DNA of 32,276 bases, taken from NCBI GenBank assembly GCA_001512685.1, contig LFSG01000025.1:1-32276 (forward strand), given 5' to 3'. Every line of letters starts with the position of its first letter. The first letter of the stretch is position 1. The position numbers were made by a program, and so were the translations under genes. This DNA is from Clostridiales bacterium DTU072. GTDB taxonomy: Bacteria > Bacillota > Clostridia > Christensenellales > DTU072. Shown here one piece after another: positions 18,301-30,300 of the stretch. The notes below the pieces were generated by a model. The model worked only from the letters and a program-made list of their open reading frames with translations. It did not search any database and was not told where the DNA came from.

Positions 18301-21300
18301 TGCCCCAAGTGAAGGTTAGCTTGTTAATGGTCAAAACCGCCACTTTCTCAAAGCCTTCGTAATTTACGCTCTCTTCTATGCTTGCCCTTATGTAGACCGC
18401 CCCCGCGTTTGTTCTGCCCGTGAATATGTTGTCAAACGGCCCTTCGGGCTCTTCGCTGTAATGATATCTTATCTCCACCGCCAAATTGCCTTCGGCTTGG
18501 CCCGTATACACAACGCCGTTTTCGTCAATGTTGTAATTGAGCGCATAAAGCAAGCTGTCGTTCCATTCTTCGGTCAAGCTTATGCCGATATAATGCGTGA
18601 GCATGTCGTAATCTATTGTTACATCGTCAAAATAGAGCTTGTTCAGGTTGCCCTGCGTTCCGTCCCATTTCAATTTATTGATTTTCAAAACGCATGTGTC
18701 CGCCCAGCTCGGGTAGTTGTCGCCTTCTTCAATGCTCGCTTTTATGTTGTATACTCCCGAATCCAAAGCGTATTCGAATATCAAGTCGTAAGAGCCGCCG
18801 CTTTCGCCCATGTAATAAGCGTAGGTTATGGGGATTACCAATACCGTATCCCCTATTGTGTATTCAAGGCTTTCAATCAAGCCGTCCACCCAAACGCCGT
18901 CTATATGGCTTACTCCCGCGTAGTGCCTTTGGTTGTCGTAGGTTATTTCCGTTCCGTTCAGGTACAGCGCCCCCAGCGGAGAGATTTCCGACCATTCAAG
19001 TTTTTGAATAATGAACACGGTTTCCGCGCTCCAGCCTTCGTAATTGCCCATGGGGTCTTGGGCAATTTCCGCTCTTATGTTGTATACGCCCGCGTTGAGC
19101 GCGTACTCAAATTGGTGGGCGTAGCCGCCGCTCCCCGTTTCGCCCACATAGTATTTGTAGGTTATGGGGATTATCAGATTGGCGCTTAGTTCGTCGGCTT
19201 CCTGCACGCCGTATTCGTTTACCAGATAGTAAAGCGCCCCCACCTGCTCGTTTCGGTAGCTTTCTTCTTTGTTTACTCCCACATAATGCCTGTATCCGTC
19301 AAAAACTATGGGGTTGTTTTCGTTGCCTATGAAATACAATATGTCCAGGTTGCTGTCTTCTCCGTTCCAAAGCAGTTTGTGTATGGTAAGCGTGGCGGTG
19401 TCGCTCCAGTAGCCGTAATTGCCGTTGACGTCTTGGGCTATTTCGGCTTTGATATAGTAGACGCCCGCGTCCGCCGCTCCGTTGAATGCCAAGGAATACT
19501 CCCCGCCTTGAGTCATGGTGTATTTATAGGTTATGGGAATGGTAAGCGCGCCGCCGCTTAAAATAAGGGTTATTTGCGTTATGTTCTCGTCCAGCCAATC
19601 GGCTTCTTCGGTAACGCCCGTATAATGCGTAAGCGTGTTGTACACAACTTCCCCGTCGTTTATTCTGAGTTCGCCCAATTCGCCTTTTACATACGCCAAA
19701 GGATTAATGGTAAGGACGACGGTTTGTTCCCATTTCTCGTAATTGTCGTTTCCGTTCAAGTCCACAAAGGCTTTCAGATAATAAACTCCCGAATTGACCG
19801 CCCCGTTAAACTCTTGCATATATTCTTCGCTTCCGTCCGTATTGTAATAGTACCTTATCGCCGCCACGCCGTCGCCGCCCAGCAAGTCCACGCTCAATAA
19901 AGGTATGTCGCTGTACGCGTCCACGTAGCTTGCGTAAGCGTAATGGGTGAGCATATCGTATTTGACGGTTTTGCCGTTGAAGTAAAGCGCCGCCAAAGAG
20001 CCTTGCCCGAACCTTGCCTTGCGTATGATTATGGACGCTTGGCCGCTCCAGTCTTCGTAGTTGCCTTCGGCGTCCGATTTCAGCGCCGCCGTTACCGCGT
20101 ATATGCCCGCGTTCCTCGCCCCCGTGAATTCGCCCATGTTCTGCGGAGTGTCGCCCTCTTCTTTTCTGTAGGTGTATGTATAGCTTACTTCGATATCCAA
20201 TTGGCCGCCCGCAAGCTCGTAGGTGATTAAGGCGGGCAAGGCGTTCAGCCATTCGTCTGTCTTTGACACGCCCGTATAGTAGGTGTTGGTGTCGTAGACG
20301 GTGTCCACATCCTTTATGTATAAGCTTCCCAAATGCCCTTCGTCATCATTGAACCTTAAGCGCTCAATGGTCAATACGGCTTCCCCGCTCCAACCGTAAT
20401 AGTTTACCGTTTCGGCTATTTGCGCCTTGATATAGTATACTCCCGCGTTGACCGCCCCGTAAAAATCGTCGGGGTATTGTTCCGACCCGTCGGTGTTGTA
20501 TTTATAGACAACGGGGATTATCAGCTTGTCGTCGCATCTGTAAAGCGCGGATACCAATTGGTCGTTGACTTCGTCCGCCGTGTTCACTCCCGCATAATGG
20601 AGCGCCATGTCGTAAATGACGGTGTTGTCCTTTATGAACAGCAGTCCCAAATGCCTTTCTTCTTCGGTAAAGGTCAATTTTTCAATTACCACCGTGGCGG
20701 TGGCCGTCCATCCTTTATAGTTCCTGCTTTCGGCTATGGTGGCGGTTATCTCGTATTCCCCGGCGTCCCCCGTGCCGTAGAATATCCCCATGTATTGGGA
20801 ATTGTAGCTGTATTCGTAATTTACGGGTATGGTCAAGCCGAATTGGGGGTAGTTCAAAGAGGTAATGTGGTTGTCCGTCCATTCGTTTACGGCGCTTACC
20901 CCCGCGTAATGGGTTTCCGCGTCGTAGGGTATGGTCGTTCCCGCCAAGTAAAGCTCGCCAAGGTGCGCCTCGTCGTCCTTGAATTCAAGTTTTAGGATTT
21001 CCAGTACGGCGTAGCCTTCCCATACTTCGTAGTTGCCGCTTATTTCTTGGTCGGCTATGTCGGTATGCGCGTAGATGTGATATACTCCCGCGTTTACCGC
21101 CCCGTTGAAGGGCGTTGTGTATGTCTGGCCGCCGTCGGTGTTGTAATAATACTTGATGTCCGCCAGCCCGTCTCCTTCAAGCAAGGGCGCGCTCAATACC
21201 GCTTGGTCCACATGCTCGCCATAGGTGTCGCTAACGCCGATATAGTGAATCATGGTGTCATACACAAGCGTAACCTGCTCGACAAGGTAAAGCTGTACAA

Positions 21301-24300
21301 GATGCCCTTCTTCCCCCGAAAACTCCACTTTTTGTATTATCAGAACGCCCGTTAAAATTATGTCTTCGTAGTTGCCGTTTTGTTCCTGAAGTATGGCGGT
21401 GATGTTGTAAACGCCGGCGTTTTTTGCTCCCTCGAAAATCTCGCCACCGCATAAATATGTTATGTCCGCATAGTCTTCCAAAGCCATGCCTTGCTCAAGC
21501 GGCATATTTGACGGCCTTACGGGCAGCGAATATACGGCAGACGAAGGATGGGCGATTTGCGTCGTTCCCTCGGTGTTGACATTGATAAACCAGTAATGGG
21601 TGTCGTATACCCTTATATGCGTGTTTTGCTCTTCGGTAATGAAATAGAAGTCCTTTTTCAGCTCTTCCCCGTCCGCTATCGCCCACATTTGGGCTTTGTT
21701 TATGGTCAAAGTGGCTTGCGCTTCGAAGGTTACATAATTTCTGTTTTGCACCGTAACCGTTATCTCATAGCCGCCCGCGTTTACCGCCCCTTCAAAATCT
21801 TCGCCCCCGCAAGCGTAGGCTATGTCCGCGCTTTCAAAGAAAGACGGGTTGCCCGTTGGGCTTACCGTTATGGCGGACGCGGGTTTTTGCCGTTTTATGC
21901 TTTGCTGGTTTGAGGGGGTAAGCAGCGCCAAATAATATTTTTCGCCGTCGTACACCGCTTGGGCGTCCAAAAAGCTTAGGCCGTACATTTCGGCTTTGTT
22001 TATCACCATTTGCGCCGGTATGGTCTTGGGGTAATAGTTTATGTTGTGGTGTTCGCCTTCTTGGTTGACATATACAAGTATGTTGTATAAATCGGCGTTC
22101 ACCGCGCTCACGCCCACGTTGTCAGCCGCCGTTACGTCGTCGTATTCGCCCGATTCCGTGGTTACCGCGTACGCTATATACATGCTTTCGTTGAATTGGG
22201 TAAGGTTGGAATTTACTGATATGCTCTTGGTCAAGCCGTCGTAGGTGTAGTTTCTGTTGGCGATTTGTATGCCCGTTATGTATACCCTGGCTATTATCAT
22301 ATCCGCGGTCAAGGTCTTGGGGTTGTAGCTGCCCGCCGCATCTCCGCTTGCCGTAATCGTGGCCGTTATGGAGTAAACGCCCGCGTTTTTGGCGGCGCTG
22401 TCCGTGAACTCTTGCCCGATTATGGACGGCAAGTCGCTATGGGGCAAGTAATAATCGTATGTGTAGGTTATGGTGGCGGTATCCGAAGTGTTGATGCCGC
22501 CTATGGAAAGCGTGATTACCGTTACTATGCTGGTTACCACCGTTTGGGCGTCCCTGGATACTCCGATTGAGTAATATGTGTTGGTGTAGTCGTAATGCCT
22601 GTAATTTTCGCCGCCGTCGTGGATAAGCTCGGGCAGGTTCAAATATACGCTTTCTATATCCACGGGGTTGACGGTTACAATTACTTCCTCCAATTGAAAA
22701 TCTTCGTAATTTTCGTGGGTTATGGTTGCCCACACCTTGTATTCGCCCGCGTAAAGGATTCTGTTGACGGAAGAGCCGTTAAATATGTATGTATAGCTTA
22801 CCGACGCCAAGTCGTAGCCTTGGGTGTATCCGGGAGAGTCTTTGGGGTATACGTTTATTCTGTTTATTCTCGTTGCCCCTATGTTGCTTGCGTTGACGGT
22901 GTTGACGTTGGCGTAGCGGGCGGCAGCGGCGTAATCGATTGTGTCGCCCACAAGGTAGAAGATGTCGCCGTTGTCGGTATTGTACATTTGCGCTTTGTCT
23001 ATTATCAGCGTGGCCGTAAGCGTTTTGATGGCGTAATTGTTTGAGGGCTGTCCGTCCGTTTCCGCGCTTATGACTGCCACTATGGTGTAGTGCCCCGCGT
23101 TGACCGCCTCATTGCCGTCTTCGCCGTTAATCGTGTATTCAATCATTATTACCGTGTTGTCGATATGGTTATACTGCGTCTTATCGTAGCTTTGGGCGTT
23201 TACGGATATGGAATGAGGGTTTCTGTTATACGCAACCTGCAGCAGCTCGTTCTCCATAACAAGCGGCGTTCCTTGCTCGTTGCGTATTTCCGCTTTGTTT
23301 ATGGTCAAGCGGCGGCTGATTACAAGCGTGAGGTAATTGTGGCTGTCCTCGCCCACCGTGGCTGTTATGTCGTACGCGCCCGCCGCCGCCGCGCCGTTGT
23401 TTATTCCCCCAATAAGCTCGCCATTTACGGTTTGTATGGAATAGGTTACCCCCACATAGTCGCCTTCTATCTGCGTTTCCACCTCGGCGTCAAACGGGCT
23501 TTGGGCTTGATTGAGGTACAGGTACTGCGTTTGGGCGTTGTATTCGATAGTTTTGTCGCTCATGGAAATGTTGCTGATTTCAATGGGCAATATGGTAAGC
23601 TTCGCTTCGTATAAACTTCCGTCCGCGCTGTTGGGCACATCGTAATCGTAATAGTTCTGGTGGGTGATTTTGGCCGTTACAGTGTAATGCCAAATCTCGC
23701 CTTGGTAAATATAGACATTTGTCGCCCCGTTGTCGTCGTCGGCAAGCTCCCTTGGCGTAATGGAATACGTTACCGTCAAGTTGTCGCCGAAGCGGCTTAC
23801 CGTGGAGCTTACCGTAATGGAATGCTTATGGCCGTTGTAGTTGACCGTAACATCGCTTATGGTTATGTTTTGGATAACGGCTTTGGTTATGGACCAGTTC
23901 AGCTCCAATTCCGCCACTGTGTCTTGGCCCGCCAAAATGGTGTAGTTGCCGTTTCCTATGCTCACGGTGGCAGTGTAGCCGCCCGCGTTGAACGCGGTAA
24001 GCCCCGCAGCGCTTATGCCCAAGTCTTCTCCTTCGATTACTCCCGATTCCATTTGTCCGCTTACTCCGCCCACGGCGTAGCTTATGCTCCTTACTTGGCC
24101 GTTATATTCGGTGGCGTAATCGTCATCCCATTCCCCAAGCTCGTCGGGAATCCAAGTTATGGTAACCTGCCGTCTGGCTATGTTCCAATCGTATGACGCT
24201 TCTCCCCAAAGCGCGTAGTTGCCGTCGGATATGTCGATGGCGTTGCGGTAAGAGCCCGCGTCAATGTTGGTATAGCTTACGGTAATGTCATAGCACAGCA

Positions 24301-27300
24301 CGCCGTCGTTGTCGTAAGGCTGGGAATATACCGCTTGCCCCGTTATCCCCGACAAGGTGTCGCCGTAAACGATATTCGTTACGCTTAAGGTTATGGTGTG
24401 TTCTTCGGCGTTGTAAATATTGTGCTTCCTGTTGTCCGTCCATGTTATGGGCAACATCCTTTGCGTGATAATGCCGTTGTCGTATGTTATGGAGCTTTTG
24501 TCGGGCTCGTCTTCGTTGCCGTCTTCGCCGAATTTGTAATTGGCTTCGTCCCCGCCTTCAAGGAAGCTGTAAATTATGGTCTTGTTCGTTCCCACGTTCT
24601 TATTGTCGTATTCCGCCTTTATAACCACCGTGTCGCCTTCTATTATGTCGGTGGTGTCAAAGGTGAAGGTAACCGCCGTTGTGCCGTCATATACCTTGGT
24701 GTTTATGGAAGATGTTATATGTATGCCTTTTTTGTAGATTATGGCGTCTTCTATCTGGTAGGTGTCTTCTTCGCTGCCGTCTATGGACATGGTGTAATTC
24801 GCCACTATTTCGGGCTGGCCGTTGATGCTGAAGGTTATTGTCTTGTCCTCGCCCGCCTGCGCCGAATCGAAGTGGGCGGTTACCGTTACCGGCGCCGAAG
24901 GCAGTATGTTGCCCTCGCCGATTGTGTATCTGTCAAACAGCGTATTCCCGTCGTATACTTTATAATGCCCTTGCGTGGTTATTTCAATGAGCTGGCGCAC
25001 TATCTCGCCCGTTACCGTATTGGGCGTCGTTGAGTCGTCGTCGTCCGTAATCTCGATTATGTAGTTGGACGCGTCCTTGCCCGTTATCTCAAAAATTATG
25101 TCTTTGACGCCGCTGGACGCTGACTCAAAATACGCCGTTACAACGGTGTTTATCTCGTCGATAATGCCCGTGTGTATATGGATTTCGTTTATGTCGTCGT
25201 CAATGTCCACCCTTTCCAGCACAATAAAGCCTTGGTAAACCGCGGTGGCGTCGTAGGTTTTTGTCCATTCGGGCGCGGCGCTGTTTTCCACTATGACCTT
25301 GCGGTAGTCTATGGTAAGCGTCAAGTCCAAAGTGTCCACCGCGCCTCCCAAATTGTCGCAGGTGGTGGATGAGCCTCCCGAACCTATGATTGTGTATTGT
25401 ATGAAGTACTGCCCCACGTTCTTGGTTACGGTGTTTCCCAAATATTCGGCGTAGCTGTACTGCATGCCGTTAATGTATACCGTTATGTCATCGGGGGATA
25501 TCTCTCCGATTATTTCCGGCTCTTCTCGGAAGTTGTCGCCGTCAAAGACTTTATCCACATCCTTTTCCCCGTATATCGGGTTGAAGCCGCCCGGCAGTTG
25601 TTTGACCGTGTATTTCAATACATATATCTTGCCTTGGGGCAAGGATTCAATCGCCGTGGCCGTGGGGTCGCTGTTTGGATAAATAAAGCTTATATCGCTT
25701 CCGTTTTGGGCGAAGTAAGACGGGTCGGAGTAGCCGTCGTCTTCATTGTCAAACACATAGTTGTCGGGGTTTGCCGACAAGCTGTCAATCTCCAGCACAA
25801 TCCAATAAGCGCCCGCGTGGTGGCCGCCTATGGTCCTGAATTGATTATTTTGGTCAAGCAGCCATTGGTGGTCGGGGTCGAAGGTATATATATCCGAAGA
25901 GCCTTCGTCGTGGTAGTGCCCGCAAGTGCAAAGGCCAAAATATCTGTAGGTGAAAGCGAGCGTTTCGGGCGCTCCACTCACCTCCGCTCTGAATATATGG
26001 TGGTATACTCTGGAAGCTGTGGATGTGAAGGTAATGTTGGGTTCCCATTCTATTTCCCCCACATAGATTTCCGAATTGTCAAAATTGCCCGAAAAGGTGT
26101 TGTACCCTAATCTGTAATAAGACCATTCCAAGCTGTGGAAAGTAATCGTAAAGGGTATTATCTCAAATTCGATTTCTTCGCCGTCGTTCAATAAATTGTA
26201 GTTGGGTTCGTTGTCCAGCGATACCGTAAAGGCGTATTCTCCCACATTTACGGCGTTGACCGCCGCCAAATCGGTAATGAAGCTTATGGTGTCCGAAGGC
26301 GCTTTGTTTTCAAACACAAGCTCCAAGTCTTCCACGGTTATCGCCGCCGCCTTGTATTCCGCTTGGGCGTTGTTTATTGCCGCCGTTATATCCCTTGGGG
26401 CAATGCTCCAATCGGCGGTCAGCTCGTCGGGCAAGGCGTAGTTGCTGTTGCTTATGGACAAAACTTGGGCGGTGTAATCGCCAGCGTCCTTGGCCTTTTC
26501 GCCGCTCAAAACAAGGTTTGCGGTATCCCCTTCTATCAATCCCGTCGCCGCCGCCGTTACCGTTTGGATTTGTCCGTTATATACCGTTTGCAGTACCCCG
26601 CTGCCGTTCAATGTCCAGCTTATGCCCACTGTTTTGGGATTGATTTTCCAGCTGTGGCTCAGCCCCGACGCCGGCAGAGAATAATTGCCGTCGTCGCATG
26701 AGCGCAGTTCGGCGATATAAGCGTTTGAATTTGCGTTTACGGCGGTGAACAGCATGTCCGCCGAATATACGCCTCCTTCTTGTGAAACCGCTTCAAAGTG
26801 GCTGACGCCGTACGCCGGGGAAGCGCCCGTGGTGTATACGGTAAAGGTGGGGGTGTCCCCCGTTATTATGTTGTCTATGGTAAGCAAAACGCCGTGGGGC
26901 TTTTTGTCGTATGTCCATTGTCCGTCCTCGGGCGCCCCGTTGGTTTGGTCATAAGTCCAGCTTATTGACAATTGTCTTTTGGTTATTCTCCATTGGCTTG
27001 ACAACCCCAATGAAGGCAGCCGGTAATTGCCCGACAAGGCGGCGGATATGCCGTTGACCTGCGCCACATACGGCGCCGCTTTGTAATTGACGGCCACAAA
27101 ATCATAGGATATGTATCTGAGCTCCGTTCCCGACGATTCATAAACTTCCCCCAAAACCTTTACGGGCTCGTTCGTTCCGTCGTTGATGAAGTTGAAATCA
27201 ATGTCTTGGGCGTCTTTTTTCAGCACATTGGCTATGGTGAGCGTAAGCCCGTGCTCTTTGCCGTCGTATATCCAGTAGTCGGAAAGGGGAGCGCCGTTTT

Positions 27301-30300
27301 CTTCGTAATAGCTCCATTCAAGGCTTATCAAACGGCGGGAAATATTGTATGAGCTTACTCCCGACACATTCAGGCTGTAATTGTTTTTGGAAACGTAATC
27401 GGGGTATTGGTGCCCCTCCGCCGCCCACACATAGTCAATGCCCGATATGTTGGCGGCGTAGTTGCCGCTGTTTATGGAAGTGAAATCGTATACGCCGTTG
27501 ACCGCCGCCGTCATCGATATGTCGGTGTATTCGTAAGTGTTTGAGGCGGCGGGGAAGATAAACGCCACCGTTTCATTGGGCACTATGCCCGTTATCGCCG
27601 CTTCCACCCCTTGGCTGAATCCGTCGTATACGCCGCTGTTAGAGGCTTTTTGAGACCACACTATGCTGATGACGGCTTTGTTTATGGTCCAGCTTCCTTC
27701 GTTGGCGGGCAAGGCGTAGTTTTCGCTGCCGTTGTTGTAGGCGTCCAAACTTATTGCCTCGGCGGTATAGCTTCCCACCGCCACCGCTCCGAAGGTCTGT
27801 TTAAGCTCCCCGTTGCCGCCGTCATAAACAAGCTGGCTTTCTCCCCAAGACGGGTATATGCCCGTGGTGGTTACATTTACGATTATGCTGTCGTCGGGGA
27901 TTATCCCCGATATGGTCAGCGTTATGCCCCGCAAAGAGGCGTTGTAGGTATAGCTGCCTGTGGTCCAGCTTACCGTGAGCAATTTGGGCGTGATGTGCCA
28001 TTGCGCGCTTATCGTTCCATCAAGGTAGTAGTTGTCGTTTATGATATAGTCGATTTGCGCCAGATATGAGCCTTTGTTGACGGCTTGGTTGGTTATGTTC
28101 TCTTCGTTGACATATACTATTTCGATTTGGTCGCCCGCCACCATGTTGGTTATGGACGCGGTAACGGTCTTAAGCGTGTTGTCGTACTCAAACGAAGTTT
28201 GTCCCCAATCCACGTCTTGGGCGGTAATCTTCCTTTGATAAATGCGCCATTCCGTTTGCGCCGTGTGCCCGCCCGCTTGGTCAAAGGCGTAATTGACGGC
28301 GTCTTCCGCCGAAAGCGTGGCCGTTGCCGTATAAAGGCCTGCGTTCCTTTTTTGGTGGTTGGCGTAAATTAAGGTCGCCGTTTCCCCTTCCGCGTTGTTG
28401 CCCGTTTCGGCGTAAACGGTATGGGTGGCTCCGTCATAAGTTATGACCGCTTCTTCCAGAGGCTGGCCTTTATAGTACCAATCTATGGTCAATATCCTTT
28501 TTAGGATATGCCAGTCTTGGGAAACTGTGGCGGGCAGGCGGTAGTTCTTGTTGCTTACCGAAGACACCGTAACCGTATATTTGTTGGCGTTTATGCCCGT
28601 GTGTCCCGAATAAGTCAAGTTTACGCTGTCGCCCTCCACTATGTTGTTAATTGACGGCGTTACCCAACGCTGCAAGCCGTTGTATACGGTATTGAATCCT
28701 TCCCAAACGTCCAGCTCGTCCTTGTTCCATACCAATTCCACCACCCTTTGGCTGATTAAATAGTTTTTGGAGGTGTTTTCCGCCATAAGGTAATAGTTGC
28801 GGGATTGTCCATAGGAATCGTCTATGCCCAAAAGCGCCACGGTATAGCTTCCCGCGTTGACGGTGTCCATAAAGTTGTAAACGAAAACCGCTTCCCCGTC
28901 CGTAACAAAGCTGGCGTCTTCCAAATAATAGGGGACGCCCGCCGCCGTGGCGCCGCTTATTTGGTAAATAAATTTAAGCTCGTCCTCTTCGATTATATTG
29001 GATAAGGTTACGGTATTCCCCTGCCCTTGCCCGTTGTAAACCAATTCCGGCTCGTTCCAGCTTATGGCCACATGTCTTCGACTTATCGTCCATTCCAAGC
29101 TTCTTTGGCTGAGGAGAGGAAGGGCGTAGTTTGAGCTTCCCTCTCCCGACAAGGCGCTTACTATAGCGGTATATACGCCCGCGTTTATCGCCGTTCGGGT
29201 GATGTTGTTTTCCAAATCAAGTTCGTAGGAGAGTATGAGCTGGGCCGAATCCACCAGCCCCGTGGGGGCGGCGGTAACCGTCCAGCTTCCCCCGTAGTAT
29301 TGGAAGGGCTCTCCGCTGTAATCCCAAACAAATCCCACGGTTTTGGGGGAGATTGTCCAAGTCCCTTCGTTTTCGGGGATTGTGTAGTTTATGTCTCCGT
29401 TGTTTTGCGAAGTCAAGGAAACTATCTTTCCTGTATAGCTTCCCGCGTTGACGGCTCTGAAAGCGGCGGTAAAGGAAGTGGAAGACCCCGTTGACGATAT
29501 CGTGGGCGAAGAAGGCGAAATGCCGTCTGTATAAATGTTGAAGACAATGACATCGGTAAGCACTATGTTGCCTATGGTAACCGTTATGCCTTGCTCGTTG
29601 GCGTTATAGATTAAATTGGAGGCGCTTGTCCAAGACACCGTCAGCTGTCTGGGCAAAATCTGCCATTCCAGTTCCAAATCCGTTTGCGGTATCACATAGT
29701 TTGTGGACGGCAAGCAGCCGTTAATTTTCGCCGTATAGCTGCCCGCGTTTATGGCTAAGCTTCGGTACTGCTCGTCTTCAAGGTAAGTAAACGCCACGCT
29801 GTCGCCCTCCACCACATTGCCCGGCGCCGCCCTTACCCTTTTGGACGCGCCGTCATAGGTAAACGGCGATACATAATCCCAGCTTTGCACGGCAAGCGTC
29901 CTTTTGTTTATGGTAAACAAACTGCTGCCTTGCTGGCTGAAATCATAGTTGGCCGACGATACGCAATTCAAGGTGTCGGGGTTGCTTGCCGCCGTCGCCG
30001 CCGCCGAACCTATAGTTATGTCGCTTACCAAGTAGCTGCCCGCGTTTACGCTCCTAAAGCCGTAAGTTCCGTTGTCTATAAGCGTTGCGCCCGAAATAAT
30101 GTCGTAGCTTTGATAGGAATTGTTCCCGATTATCAAGGTTATCCTTTCGGCGTTCACTATGCCCGTTATTTCCACGTCCACTCCGTATGCCGTTCCGTCA
30201 TAAATAACGCCGTCTTCTCCGTACGCGCTCCAGCTCAAGGTTATTACCGCCCTGTCTATTCTCCAAGAGGTTTGAGTTTCCCCCGCCAATTCGTAATTTT

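Noticed and set aside
17671-21325. CRISPR-like or satellite DNA array
   Set aside because: The period is about 330 bp, copies are diverged at DNA level and conserved as protein in one frame, so it is a protein repeat.
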